Shown piece by piece: positions 9,564 through 21,964 of a stretch of DNA of 30,813 bases (position 1 is its first letter; each line of letters starts with the position of its first letter). The DNA is from Spirogloea muscicola (lineage: Eukaryota; Streptophyta; Zygnematophyceae; Spirogloeales; Spirogloeaceae): the NCBI GenBank assembly GCA_009602725.1, contig WELB01000038.1, forward strand, positions 161,571 to 192,383, written 5' to 3'. Below the pieces are notes generated by a model that worked only from the letters and a program-made list of their open reading frames with translations, made no database searches and was not told where the DNA came from. The position numbers and the translations under genes are program-made.

Positions 9564-12284
9564 TCATGTGACAAGACCTGCACTTGGAGTAAATGACGCA
9601 GAGGGAATGCGGCCACTGGGTGACGGCGGTGGCCTGGGGGTCGAGGGGCCGGATGGCAGTGCAGGTGGGGCGCTGCGCATGGACGCGTTGCGCAGGTCGG
9701 CATTGAGGTCCTCGACAGTGAAGCCAGCCATGTCGTGCAGGCCCTGGATGGGCCGAAGTGCCTCCACCACGTCAGCCATGCGCGGCCGCTGCTTGGCACG
9801 CTTGTTCAGGCACAGCTTGATGAGAGCTGCTGCCATCTGCGCACCTCTCACGCTGTAACGTCCCCCGAGCTCCGGGTCCATGATTCTGCGCCACGAGCAT
9901 GCAAGCGAGCCAGCCCAACTCTCAGCAAGCAAGAGCCGGCCCAAGGTGCAGGTGCAGATGGTGCACTGGCGTAGTAAGCGCTGCAGCAGTTTGCAAGGAC
10001 ACTGGCGATGAGGCAACGGAGAGCAAAGAGATAAGGAGAGAGGAGGAAAGAGGAAGGGAGGACGGAGGTGGGAGGAAAGGCACGACCGACCGATAGAGCT
10101 TCTTGGGATTCTCAAGGTATGGCTCGGCCCACTCGACGAGGTTGTGCTCCTCTTTCGGGCGGCTCTTATCCATGGCCGTTCGGCCCGTGAGCAGCTCCAG
10201 CAGCACGACCCCGAAGCTCCATACGTCACTCGCCGTTGTTAGGTGGCCGGTCATCACGTACTCGGGTGCCGCGTACCCCACTGTGCCCACAATCTGCAAG
10301 GATGGGTTGGCTCCCTCAGCCCAACAGCTTGTAGCAGTGGCTCGACATAGAAGAATTGGAGCCAAAAATGTATTTGATAAGAAATTTGGGAGGAAGACAT
10401 GGGGAGAGGGGAAAGGGGTCAGAGGCTTGCCCGGGTTGTGACGTGCGATTTGTCTCCCTCAGGGCCGCTGCGGGCGAGGCCGAAATCGGACAGCCGCGCC
10501 TCCCACCGACGATCCAGCAGAATGTTAGAAGTCTTGAAGTCGCGGTAGATGACCTGAGGCACCCGCACCGAACCCAGCATGGCCAGTATCAGGCGCAGCC
10601 CATGACTTGGGTCCAACAGCCTTTGCGTTAAGAGGCCTCAAAAGGGCAGTGATAGGGAGACCAAGTAGAGAGGGAACTTGACTGCATTTCTAAGCACACC
10701 ACAAGTTGCAGACGAAACCAACAAGAATCCGAAACTTTGCAGCAAAATTCAAGTAAATAGTGGCAAGAGAGAGAGAGAGAGGTTTTTAATCATTAACAGT
10801 CATCATTCCTAATTGCCTCTTGAAGGAAGAGAGTCAGTGCATGCACCGGAGCCTCGGCCTCGTCATGCAGGTAGGTGAGGCCGTTGGCTGCGCCCAGCGC
10901 GATGCGCATCCGCTGGCTCCAGGCGAGCGGCGCGTCGCCAGGCGCACGGCGGAAGAGCGCGTGCTCCAGGCTGCGGTTGGGCATGAACTCGTACACCAGC
11001 AGGCGCTGCTCGCCGTCCGCGCAGAAGCCGATCAGGTTCACGAGATTCGGGTGGTGCAGGTGGCCCAAGAAGCTGACCTCCGTCGTCCACTCCTTCTCCC
11101 CCTGCATCACCCTCATCCTAACTTGCATTGTCAGGAAGCACAGAGGGAGGACCATGGAGGGAGAAGGGGGAAGGAGGGAGGGAGGACGGCTAGAGTGGGA
11201 GATGTGGGTGTGCTTGACTGGGGGCCTTGCCTGGAAGCCGGCGGTGTTGAGGACCTTGACGGCGACGGGCTCAGAGTGGCCATCGGCGCCATTGATGAAG
11301 CCCATGTACACGGACCCGAAGCCACCGCCGCCGAGGTAGCCTGTGGCATCGAAACCGCGCGTGATCACCTCCAGCTCCGCCAGGCTGAACCCGCGGAGTC
11401 CCGCCGGCTTGCGCCGCGACGAGCGTGCCACTACTGGCGGCGCGGCTGCCGCAGCATCCTGTTGCGGCGGCTCGGCGACCGATCCCGATGAGAGCGCCGA
11501 GCGGTTGCGCTGCAGCGACCGCTTCTGCGCAGCGTCCGTGGCGGCCGCCGACGACGAGTGCGCCCGCCCGGCCGACGCCGACCGCGACAGGGTCTTGAGC
11601 GCGGGCAGCAGCTCCGCAGACGCCGGGGAGTGGGCGGAGACCGCCGAGGACGGCGCCGGCAGTGGCATGGGCGTGCCGCCGAAGGCCGATGTGGGCGCGA
11701 CTGCCGCGCTGCCGCCAGGTGGTGGAGGCGGNNNNNNNNNNNNNNNNNNNNNNNNNNNNNNNNNNNNNNNNNNNNNNNNNNNNNNNNNNNNNNNNNNNNN
11801 NNNNNNNNNNNNNNNNNNNNNNNNNNNNNNNNNNNNNNNNNNNNNNNNNNNNNNNNNNNNNNNNNNNNNNNNNNNNNNNNNNNNNNNNNNNNNNNNNNNN
11901 NNNNNNNNNNNNNNNNNNNNNNNNNNNNNNNNNNNNNNNNNNNNNNNNNNNNNNNNNNNNNNNNNNNNNNNNNNNNNNNNNNNNNNNNNNNNNNNNNNNN
12001 NNNNNNNNNNNNNNNNNNNNNNNNNNNNNNNNNNNNNNNNNNNNNNNNNNNNNNNNNNNNNNNNNNNNNNNNNNNNNNNNNNNNNNNNNNNNNNGAGAGA
12101 GAGGTGGGGTGGGGGTGGTGGGGGGAGGTTGGGGGGGGGGGGCCGCGGAGTCAGGGCGTCAACGCGGGGCGACGACACGCCGGCGAAACGACAATTAGTC
12201 TCCCCTGGTCCGTCGTTGTCGGCAGCCTCTGCGTTGACGGGCCCCGTCAGCCCAGCGGCCGTTATCCCCCCCCCCGTTCCCCAT
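9564..12284 (-). CDS. Receptor-like cytoplasmic kinase, subfamily VII (PBS1/RIPK-like)
   Basis: Minus-strand exons are: up to the gap-11231, 11101-10847, 10553-10431, 10293-10091 and 9885-9564; 11732-12094 is assembly gap. The joined protein has a Ser/Ala-rich linker, then the kinase: [13 protein letters not shown], glycine loop [14 protein letters not shown] lysine, KEWTTEV (helix C Glu), [14 protein letters not shown] catalytic loop, SDFGLAR, and [10 protein letters not shown]. The [16 protein letters not shown] block and a DPELGGRYS segment follow. VIYRDFK and the G-F-Q-G-E-K-E-W spacing are typical of RLCK-VII kinases, which relay signals from surface receptors at the plasma membrane. No ectodomain is seen. 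Two introns have GC donors (11102-11230 and 10294-10430). The N-terminus is unresolved: the open frame before the gap lacks an ATG, but a Met-Gly start at 12284 fits if one homopolymer base is wrong. Confidence 0.88.
11732..12094. other. Assembly gap (363 N)
   Basis: A run of 363 undetermined bases interrupts the kinase gene. Both sides are low-complexity: a GGTGG-type proline-codon repeat on the left, and GAGAGAGA plus G-rich runs on the right. The true length is unknown. Confidence 0.95.
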
Positions 12285-12594
12285 CGCCAGCAACCCCGGC
12301 CGGCACAGGAGCCCGCGCCGCAGAGCCCGGCGTGGCGGCGCTGCCACCGCCGTCCGCCCAGGCCTTAGCGCGCTTCTGCGGACAAAGAGGAGGCCGCAGG
12401 ATTGACTCCAAGGTCCCGCAGCATGCGCCGCATGCCCGAGGCGGGGCCTCCCGCGGCGCCCGCTGCGCAGGATCTTCTGTAGCTCGTCCCGCGGTGGTCA
12501 ACGACGGCTCGCAGCGCTGCTGACAGCTAAGTCTGCTCCCGGAGGATGTTGGAGCAACGACGCTGGGCGCCGCTCGACCGGACGGCTCGGGAGC
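12285..12594. promoter_or_regulatory. Divergent spacer between kinase and SAC9 starts
   Basis: About 310 bp separates the candidate kinase ATG (12284, minus) from the SAC9 ATG (12595, plus). It is GC-rich and would have to contain both promoters and 5' leaders if both starts are right. No defined promoter motif is visible, so the regulatory role is inferred from geometry only. Confidence 0.4.
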
Positions 12595-15500
12595 ATGGCG
12601 GCGCAGCTGAGTGAGCCCTCTTACCCGTCAAGGGCAGGGTCGCTCTTTGCGACCATTTTTGATGATCTTTCCTAGGCTCATGTTGGGGTCTGGAACTGTG
12701 CGCTACTTGACATCCTGATAATTTATTGGACGAAGTCGGAGGGGATGATCAACTCCATAGCCGAATCCAAGTGCAGCGCTATCAATGAGTAAGCTGACGC
12801 TTCATGTCATACGTCAGGGGATGGGAGGTTGACTGTGGTGGAGCTGGCATCCGGGGACTCGTACATAATCTCCAGCTCCCCACGAGAGAAAGATACAAAG
12901 CTCATCGCTGTGGATCCCACCACGGGGGCGCTAGATCACTGTGGTCGCAGGGGACTCAGTGTGTTTCCAACGGAGCATGATTGCCTCGAACACATCACGG
13001 CCGCTGGTCGATTCCCCATCAAGTCTGCAGTGCAAGGCAAGGCTCTGATCGGTTATGCTGCACTTGGAGCCGTTGGCGCTGTACTATTGGCCACCAAGAC
13101 TAAATTGTCGATTCCAAGCCTGCCTGGAGGCGATGCTGTTCACACAGTCACAGGTACTGTCCACAGGGTCATGTGGTCCACAGAAGCGCTTCTAGCGTGT
13201 GTTTGACGAGTCAAATTGACCACTCAGTAGGTAAAGGGTCCATAAGGCCTGCTGCAAAGTCAAGGAAACACGAATTTGCCTCGCCTCTTTATGCTTTGAG
13301 TCCTGAAGGTTTTTGGGGGGCGCTCATCATCTGCGTGCTTGCCACCACTGCAGAAAGCCAGTGGGTCAGGGCTCGTCTGCGAATGCCACACGTCCAGACA
13401 AAGGCAGAGCTGAAGGCTGCCGAAGACCTCATGAGTATATTAATAGACACTGTCCACTTTTATTGTGAGACCAGGGACATAACAAGACCGTTCCCGAGTG
13501 ACAACAACGTGGATGATCCTGATGAGGAGTTTGTTTGGAACGAATGGCTGTCTTCTCCTTTCAAAGACATCGGCTTGAAGCACCACTGTGTTGTTCTTCT
13601 CCAGGTATGACGGTCTCCTCTCCCTCAATTCCAAGTTGGCATCTCCATTAAGCACATGTACATATTGAGATCATTGGTGCCTGCTCAAACAGCTGATATA
13701 AGTCTTGCTTCCTGCATAAATTAGGACTTGCCAACTCTTGAATAGGATACTATGCATCTGCACAGCTATGTGGTGCTCTTAGAAGAGAATTTGAGAGTTG
13801 GCAGTATTGCAGTACTCAATAAGTTCACGAAACTTTGAGATGACAAGACTGTCCCGCAGCCTGTCAGGGCAATGCTTTTGCACATTCACATTCTGGGGCC
13901 CTTTACAATTTTGGTGATGATAATGCGAAACATTGCCACTGAATGATCATGTTAAACTCCACAGGGTATGGCTGAGAGCCGCACTTTCACAGACGCTAGT
14001 GACAAGCTACTGGCCGTTGCACTGGTGGCGAGGAGGAGTCGGATGCATCCAGGCACAAGATATTTGGCCAGGGGCCTAAATGCTGCGGCTAGCACTGGTA
14101 CTCAAGTGCGATATAACACTCAACTATCAGTGTCAGGCATTTCCAATGGAGCTGTAATAGCACCTAGTGGGCCTGCTTGTTTGGCTAACACCTCAGTGCT
14201 CTTACCTTGACAAAAGAGTGCTGAGGGCACGTCAGAATGCTTACAATGCAGGCAATGAGGTGGAGTGCGAGCAGCTTGTCTGGCAGGCAGAAGCTGGAGG
14301 GCTTTCAGCAGGTAGATCTTCGTTTTGCACCTATGTGTGGCGGCGAGGGACTGTTCCAATATGGTGGGGTGCGGAGATAAAGACTTATGTCAGTGAAGCA
14401 GAGATCTTCGTGTCCGACAAACCCTACGAAGGAGCTGCTACATACTACAAGCGACTGCAGCTACGATATGGTGGCCGAAGCCAAGAGCAAAGCGGAGCGG
14501 ATGCTGCACAGACCCCTATATATGTGCTCAACCTGCTTAGGAACGGTCCAGGGAAGCCAGAATCAGTGCTGACAGAGCACCTCCACCACAGCATTCGACA
14601 GATCGTCACGAACAAGGAGCTGCCGAGGGCTGAGCTGACAGCATTGAACTTCGATTGGCATGCGAGCACCAAGGCTGTGGGAGAAGCAAGGACGGTTGAG
14701 GACCTCTGGCGAGTACTGAAGGAGCCAACTAAGCGCGTGGCCTTCACAAGTGGAGAGTACCTTCCCATCACACTTAAGGACCATGGTGTGATTGCAGGGG
14801 CATCGAATGGTCAGGTCGATGGGCAGTATACACTCAGCACATTGCAAACAGGAGTGATACGCTACAATTGCGCAGATTCTTTAGATAGGACAAATGCTGC
14901 CAGCTTCTTTGGAGGCGTGCAGGTTCTTGCAGAGCAGTGCTCAAGACTAGGCAGCTCGTTGATGTCCATGTCCAGCAGAAACGCAGGACTCAACTTGGGT
15001 GCAGCTTCTCTAGGTGTGAATGATGACTCAGTAAGTGGTCGGACAAGTGCTTCCGCTACTTCCTCTTCGGCGCAAACTAGTGAGCCACCTCCTCTGCCAC
15101 CAGGTTGGGAGATGCGGAAGCACGCATTTGGCCAGTATTTCTATATCGATCACATCAGACGTGTGACGACTTGGACTCGTCCATTGGAGCTGGTGGTCAC
15201 AACCGCGCCTGCAAGTTTGGTCAGCCGCCGGGATGATTCAGACAAGCATAATGCAGATGGCAAAAGACGAGCAAGTGAGCCAGCAGAGGGGTGGAGCTCG
15301 TTGGTTGATGAGGCAGAGCCATGGGCTTGGTTTGACTTGTCAGTGGAGGCTCTCAAAGCGAGGGCTCTTGCAGCTCCTATTGCAGCTCTAGCGGAGCTTT
15401 TCCTCATAGCAGGCGACATTCATGCTCTTCTGTACACGGGTTCCAAAGCCATGCACTCTCACATCATTCAGATTTTCAGTGAAGACCCTGCCAAACTAAG

Positions 15501-18500
15501 GCGAGCCAATGCTGCGAGCAATGTTGCTATCACGCTGCAACGTCGCTACCTCAACATGGTAGTGGACTCCTCTAGACAGAGGCAGCTGGAGGCGTTTTTG
15601 GGGTTAGCCCTCCCAAAAATCTTTCCTTCCCTTGCTCTACGACCCCTGGAGGTGCGTGAAAATCTCATGTCCATGACAAGTCCACTGTGTAAGCTGCTCA
15701 CGCCGCTGTGCTGTGATTTAGCTGACCATAATTGAAAAGCTATGGTCTCGGAAGATGAGATTATCCACTTTTTGGGTGTTATGGTCACTCCTGATTTGCA
15801 TATTCTTGTCTTCCTGGTTGTAAGGTCCTTAGTCGTGCTTATGCATGTCTGCTCAAGCCAGTACCAGCCCACTTCCAAGACATGCATCCTCTTGAGGCCC
15901 TGTTGAGCCCGAGAACAAACAGCATCACCTGGGTAAGGTCCGTTGACCCCTTCTGGAACCACAGTGCCGTCTCGGCGTCCACGTATCCAATCTTGCAATT
16001 GTCTTGACTTGTGTGAAGTACGTGCTGTTAGCTTGGCCATTGTAGATGTCCAAAGCGTTGAGGCAGAAAGCAGTAGAGTGGAAGAGCAGGCTATGGCCAG
16101 ATATTTGAGTGTGGCAAAAAAAACAGGGGCTGAGTATGCAGGCAATACAATGCGGTGATGTTTTCAATGAGGTCCAAGCAAAACCTGCTCCGGTACGACT
16201 ATCAGCTGGTGCTTATCAGACAGCTGGTATATGTACCACTGGTTGAACCAATTATTGCCTCGTCTGTGCAGGTCTGTCCTGGTGCAGCAGACATAGTAGA
16301 GGTTTACATATATCTCAGAGAGCCCTGTCACATCAGTGCGCTTATCCTGACGTCAGCGCATGGTGTCGACGATGGTTCAACACCGTCCTGCATGGATGTG
16401 CGTGCTGGCCAACACTTGGATGACATGCAGCTGCTTCTAGAGGTGAGGAGGACTGATTCTCTCTCTTTTACATTGTGAAAGCAGGTTTCAGCAGATTTGC
16501 AATCAGGGCAATGTCAATTTCTCGAAGATTGTTACATGGGCCTTAATGTCATTCACCATGAATTTGTCAGTTGCTGTACTGGTGGCGCTGCACATGTATA
16601 GGCTAACCAACCTCAGCAATCTACCCTCCCATTCTACCACAGGGGGCAAGCATACCAAGGTGTCCAGCAGGGACAGCTCTGCTATACAATCTGGCAGGAA
16701 CTGCTAGTGGACTAGCATCTGGGAGATGGCATTCAAATAACAAGCCCTTTATGCTGTACAATTATGAGCAAACAGACAGACAGTATGAATTCTTCACCCG
16801 TGTAGTTGCCGTCACCTTCTACCCAGCGGTTCCTGGGGTACCAATGACTCTTGGACAGGTTGGCTACCTTGGCTGCAGAAATTTTTTGTCATTAGCATTT
16901 CTCCATTTTGCATGCATGGTTACAACGTCACGCCAGCATTCTGACGAGTCTTGTTTGCCTTGCAGTTGGAGGTGCTTGGTGCATCCTTACTTGGGTTTCG
17001 ATTTTCACCACCATCACAAGCCTCTCAACGGCTTCCTTGTAGTTCGGGTGGTGCAGCACAAAGTCAAGGCTCTGCAGATGCATCAAGGAGCAGCACGTAC
17101 TCAGCAAAGCCTGAACAGCCAGTGACCTTTGACCTGCTTTCGGGGGATCCTCTCGGCGTGCAAGATGCTGTCAGTAGAGCTCCTCTTGATGAGAGTAGCA
17201 TAGTCAACCCAGCAGGTTTGAGGAAAGTTCCACAGAGAAATGCACCTCTGCCTCCTGCAACAGCAGATTTTGAACATTCTGCCAGCAGGAGGTCTTCAGC
17301 ACTTGGAATGTACCAAAACCTAGTCCACAAGATCTGCAGCCCACAGAGGGTGAGCTAGCCATCACTTCTTCACAGGGATAAATAGCTCTAATGTCATAGT
17401 TGCACCAAGAGTAGATTAGAAAGGTTCTGTTTCAGCATGAGCTTGTCACTAGTTACAGGATGCCTGTCTGCCACCTCTGTTCTTGCCTCTGTTCTGCCAC
17501 CTTCTTGTTTTCAACATGCACTTTGGTAGCTAGCCACTTTCAATCTGCACTTTCATTGTTTTTACTTTTCATTGTGGGCTGCAGGATGAGGTCATGAGCT
17601 TCAGTTTGGCGCTGAGACTCGATGCTGCAAGGCTCAGGCTTGGCTTGTCATCCCTTGAGAGGGAGCAAGTCCTTCTCAAACTTGGAAAAGACCCCCACTC
17701 CCTGGATCCAAACCATCTGCTAAGCACCGCGCAGGAGCTCCTCCAATTACACAGAGCAGCTGCACAGTTGTCGCGACTGGCCGGTGAAGAGGGTCAGACA
17801 GTTGCCGACCACGGTGACCTCCTGGGTAGGTGCAACCGAGAGGACTGTGAGGTGGGATCTGGCAAGGGGGGTAGACATGATCCACTAGCAGACGTGGATG
17901 ACTCAGAGTATGTGCAAGCAAGACGTGGAAATTCTGTGCCCCTTCTTACATGCGAAACCTGTAAAAGGATGGCTTGTGGAGCCTGTGTTGCTGGTACAGC
18001 TGGCACACAGCTAGTGGAGAGGCTTGCCATGGTTGCGCCTGCCTCTCATGCATCCACCTCAAAGGCACATACTGTGAAGTCCATGCTTTGCTGGGACTGC
18101 TGCCCTTCTTTGGTCAGGAATGCATTGCTACTGAATCAGGTCCGGGCCTTGGAAGCGAGTAGACAAGCCTGCCAGCTCTTAGATAGTGCTGCTGCAGCCC
18201 TGTCGATGCTCCGCAACTCCGGTGTCTGGAATAGGGGGCCGGAAGGAGGCTTGCCAGGAGTTCCCAAGGAATTGGTCTCACTTGCTGAACACCCATATGG
18301 GGCTTTGCTATTCGCTGTAAGTAGTGTTATGCATAACACGTTTGCTTTTATTGCAAGGCAACCACAACATACATGCTATGCAATTTGCACCAGGACAAAC
18401 AGTAGAATAGACTGGGAAGATCATTTTCTGGTTGGCTTGCAGAAATATCTTGTCATCTTCTTGAATCAGCTGGCAGTTGCTCTACTGTATCTGTACTCTT

Positions 18501-20328
18501 AGGTACCCACTGCAGATGGTTATGAGCCTGCCCAGTCATTGCTGTGGAGGCCTACTCTAAAATCGCCAGCAGCTTGCTGGCAAGCACCAGCTGGAGCACT
18601 TTCAGTTGACCTCTCCATAGTCCTCTCAACTCCTGGAATACTTTTCAAGCTCGCCTTCTATCTCGTCCCTACTGCACATGCACCATATGAGTTGGCGGTA
18701 TGTTATTATATTATTGGCTCTGAAATATTTGCCCTTTTTCGTGCTAAGCTACAGCTGTGTAGCTCGTGTTGAACACCATCTGTTGCTATCACATGATTAG
18801 GTTGACCATACAGAGGTTGTCTTACATGTACTCATGTACCTTGTCAATACCTGGCCACTTTGACGTTGTTGACGGGGTCTGCAAGTGTGGGCAGGTGAAT
18901 ATGTGGACTGGCAACAACGTAACAGAGCGCAAGTTAGCAGGGAACTGGAAGTTCGTCAATGATCAGCAGCACATTGTCTTGGACCTTGAATCTCCTATCT
19001 ATTGCAGGATTGTGTCACTGAGAATCGAAGTTCAGACAACCCAAATTTCTCAGTCTCCACCGCTGCTTGACCTGCTTAGCATGGATGACATGCCTCCTCC
19101 ATCACCTTTTAGCATACAATCTGGGAGACCACCAACCCTGACATTGAGGAGGATAGTACTTCTGGGAGTCCCCGACTTTAATGAGTTTGCAGCCCTTGCT
19201 AAGAAGCAGGGCTCTGCAACAGCTACCTATGCTGCTCTGCTAGAGACACCCCCAAAACTTGTCCGTTCCAGGGTGAGCCTATGTGGTTATGGATGGTGCC
19301 CCTACTGAGTGGCTGTGTGTTCACCTGCATCCTTGCATTGGAATACTGTCTGAGACCACTGTTTTCACCGGATGAGCAGAGAATAGTAGGCAAGATAGCT
19401 GTCTTTTGTCAACTCAATTATGGAGTGCTATCCCACAGCATGAGAGGAGCCTGCACAACAAGAGATTCCTGTCTTAAAACCTGCGAGGCTCAGCAGCTCC
19501 TGAATCTAGGAAGCTTCATGATGCCGACCACAGCTAACGTGCCCTTCTCCTGTGCACACTTTGCGCATTCGCTTACTGCAGGTTCAAGTGGAAGGTGAAA
19601 GGAGCCGAGCAGGCGGGCGAATTATTGAAATGGTTATACACCCACTGGTTCCAGAAGTCGCTGGCTTCAGATTAGAGGCCCTAAGTTGCGGCCTAAGCAC
19701 ATCACCAGGTCTGGCACAAGCTGCTGTTAACAAGGATGCAGCTGAAGCTGAGGTGCTGAAGCATGCTCTTAGTGATTTCCTTTTAGCCACTGGGCCACTC
19801 GTTGTACATGTCTCAGCTGTGCAGGTCAGTACATCATCTACCTCTAATGGCTTCATTGTGCCCAATAATTGTTAAAGTGCAATCTGTAACATCACTTTCT
19901 CGCAATTTCTTATGTGATTGACGAAGATTGATTCGATAATGTTGCACCTTCAGAGCTTCACGCAGCATCCTAATTTACATGTGATGAGGCTTCAGCTGCT
20001 AGAGCTTCCTTACCTCGAGTAACAATCTGAGGCACTCTTGTCCCAGGATTCTCGAGGGCCTCTTCCTTTGGGCGAGTTTGCTATACCTGTAATTAGACCA
20101 GGTACATCACTCTGCTTTGATTTTTCCTCTCCAACAAGCGCAAGGCTTATCATCCTTGAAGTCACCGGTGATATCACCGGCTGTCCTGATGAATCCCTCT
20201 TGGATCATGGCGATCTTGGAGGTAGGGAAGCAACAGTGTGTGGCTTGTCCTTGCAGAACAAAGTTAGATTGTATAGATATGTGCATCCAGGTGAGCTTGG
20301 CAAATGGGGTCAGGCGAATGCACCCTGA
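12595..20328 (+). CDS. SAC9: SAC9-type phosphoinositide phosphatase with WW domain
   Basis: There are fourteen exons: 12595-12610, 12818-13153, 13354-13604, 13965-14097, 14252-15651, 15825-15932, 16272-16442, 16643-16858, 16966-17349, 17585-18316, 18503-18697, 18895-19272, 19582-19824 and 20047-20328. All have GT-AG introns and matching phases, giving 1614 residues against about 1630 in Arabidopsis SAC9. The SAC domain ends with the catalytic C-x5-R-T motif NCADSLDRTNAASF (Cys452). A WW domain (LPPGWE, Trp531, then TTWTRP) follows at once, an arrangement specific to plant SAC9. Cys-rich CETCKRMACGAC (1128-1139) and CWDCC (1174-1178) could bind metal. The protein ends with a conserved ELGKW. 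In Arabidopsis SAC9 loss raises PtdIns(4,5)P2 and triggers stress responses. The small first exon is the least certain; its phase and Kozak context (AGCATGG) support it. Confidence 0.95.
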
Positions 20329-21110
20329 TCTCAATCAAGTGTTGCCCGGCAGCATCTAGTGTGCTGCAGTCACTTTCACTGAGAAGCTCTTTGACTACAG
20401 TCAGCAGCAAATGAGGACGAGCTTGTACACCCTGACTACGCTAGGTCACTAGCCCATTTGCCCTGTAGGTACCTACATTGGAACCTATGATTCATACATC
20501 GTCCTCTTGAGTTGTGGTTGTCTCATGGATCACAAAGTAAGATTGACCTGCAGTATTGTTGCATATCAATGAACGGCCTTTCTTAAGCGACTGTGAGTAG
20601 TAGCTTTGTGTATGATGACACTGGACATGTTTATGACACAATTCACTGGTGCAGGGCACATGCCATATGGCTGAATGCAAACACACCAGCAGTTTGCAGG
20701 CATGGAAGAAGCTAACACATAGTTTGCACGAGCTCAGGATCTTGGAAGTGCAGACCTTCTGTGCCTGATGAGGCTTCTGCATTCTCTCAATTGCCTCCTT
20801 AGTAGAGCCCCAACTTCTCACATCAGGCCGGCACAGAGGTGAGCAGAAGGAGATAGGTGCTGCAAGGGCCGTTGCCGAAGCGAGGCAAAAGAGAATCATG
20901 ATCAACAGGCCGCCCCGCGGATGAGAGACAGTGGCTTGAAGGGCAGCGACCTAAATCAGGCCGAGAGAAAGCCCCAACGTATGTAAGGTCAATCACCCTA
21001 GCAATAACAACTGCTAATTACAATAGCCATCAAGTAAATTCCGGATCAAGCAGCCGCAAGTCAGGAGTAACAGCAGGACTAAAGAACCTCTACCACTTTT
21101 TTGAGAAAAA
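20329..21110. other. Intergenic, SAC9 3' flank; no gene seen
   Basis: This includes the probable 3' untranslated region of SAC9. Small open frames on the minus strand (around 20492-20905) match no family and show no coding bias. Confidence 0.45.
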
Positions 21111-21690
21111 AAGAACAAGTAGCTCTTATAAAGTGGGCGAGGGCTGTGAAAAGCCAGCCACAGAAGAATGAGCAAGGTCAGAAGGAACAGCTCTGCCAGG
21201 GGCCATCCTTGACCATCTTTCGTGGTACTTACATAGCTCTGTGATTAAGCAACTGTCGGCGACCTTGTCCATCCTTTTCCGAGCTCGCCTCTCACAGCCG
21301 GCTGCTCAACATGGTTGAATGCTCCGTGGCCACCTGATTCATTATGTGCTTTCGAGCTTTCTCTGGTCCCTTCGATCCTTGTCCATCCTTTATTCTGGGC
21401 CGGCCTCTCACAGTCACCGCCCTCTCCTGGAAGCGTCTTCCCCTCTCACAGCCCTCCCTCGGCTTCTCATTCTTCGGCTTTGGACATTGTTCATTCTTTT
21501 TGGGCTGGCTTTGCCAGCCCCTCTTTCTCTATGGGCGAGCCTTCTTCTCACAGCCCTCCCTGTTGGAAAGCTGCTGCTCTGCCAGAGTGGGCGAGGTTTT
21601 TCAGATAAATGATTCGACCGACAGCTGTCACAATGCAAGCCAATGGCAGTGGGGAGGCCAGCCCAAAGATATCAAGAAAAGAAACAAAGG
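21111..21690. repeat. Cluster of dispersed hairpin repeats
   Basis: There are minus-oriented hairpin cores near 21138-21155 and 21655-21668. Plus-oriented degenerate copies occur near 21260-21305 and 21375-21460 (with 'ccctctcacagccctccct' repeated). A full single arm of the 102-bp inverted-repeat unit follows at 21457-21545. No protein is encoded. Confidence 0.7.
21457..21545 (+). repeat. Solo arm of the 102-bp inverted-repeat unit
   Basis: This matches the right arm at 1677-1778 from 'cctcggc' through 'gggcgagcc' with very few differences (for example attgTtcatt in place of attgCcatt, and ggcTtctc for ggcAtctc). No reverse-complement partner lies nearby, unlike the two palindromic copies. 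Confidence 0.85.
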
Positions 21691-21964
21691 ACGGAAAGAA
21701 CAAGTGAAGGACTTTCCCCACAAGGAAAGACCTTTTATCTGGCCAGTGTGTGTCGATGGTTGTAGAAGGCCAGCCCCCTCGGCTATTTGCCACGCCCCTG
21801 ACGCGGGTCGACGATGGCGATGCACCTCATCGGAGCGTCGGAAGCGCGCCGCTCGGCAGGCAGCCGAGTGCGAGCCTCAGCAGCTTCGGGGGAACTTCTG
21901 GAACAAACCGCCCATCGGTTAGCCAGGGGCCTTCCTACAACATACCCCCCCAAGCCGCCACACC

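Noticed and set aside
10793-12178. 461-codon minus open frame taken as a complete kinase
   Set aside because: It begins at GTG rather than ATG, crosses the assembly gap, and reads through a GC-AG intron and the start of the next intron.
16155-16271. Extra coding sequence upstream of SAC9 exon 7
   Set aside because: The frame is open, but comparison with the SAC9 family places the boundary at ITW-VCPGAADIVE with a clean acceptor at 16271; the rest is intron.
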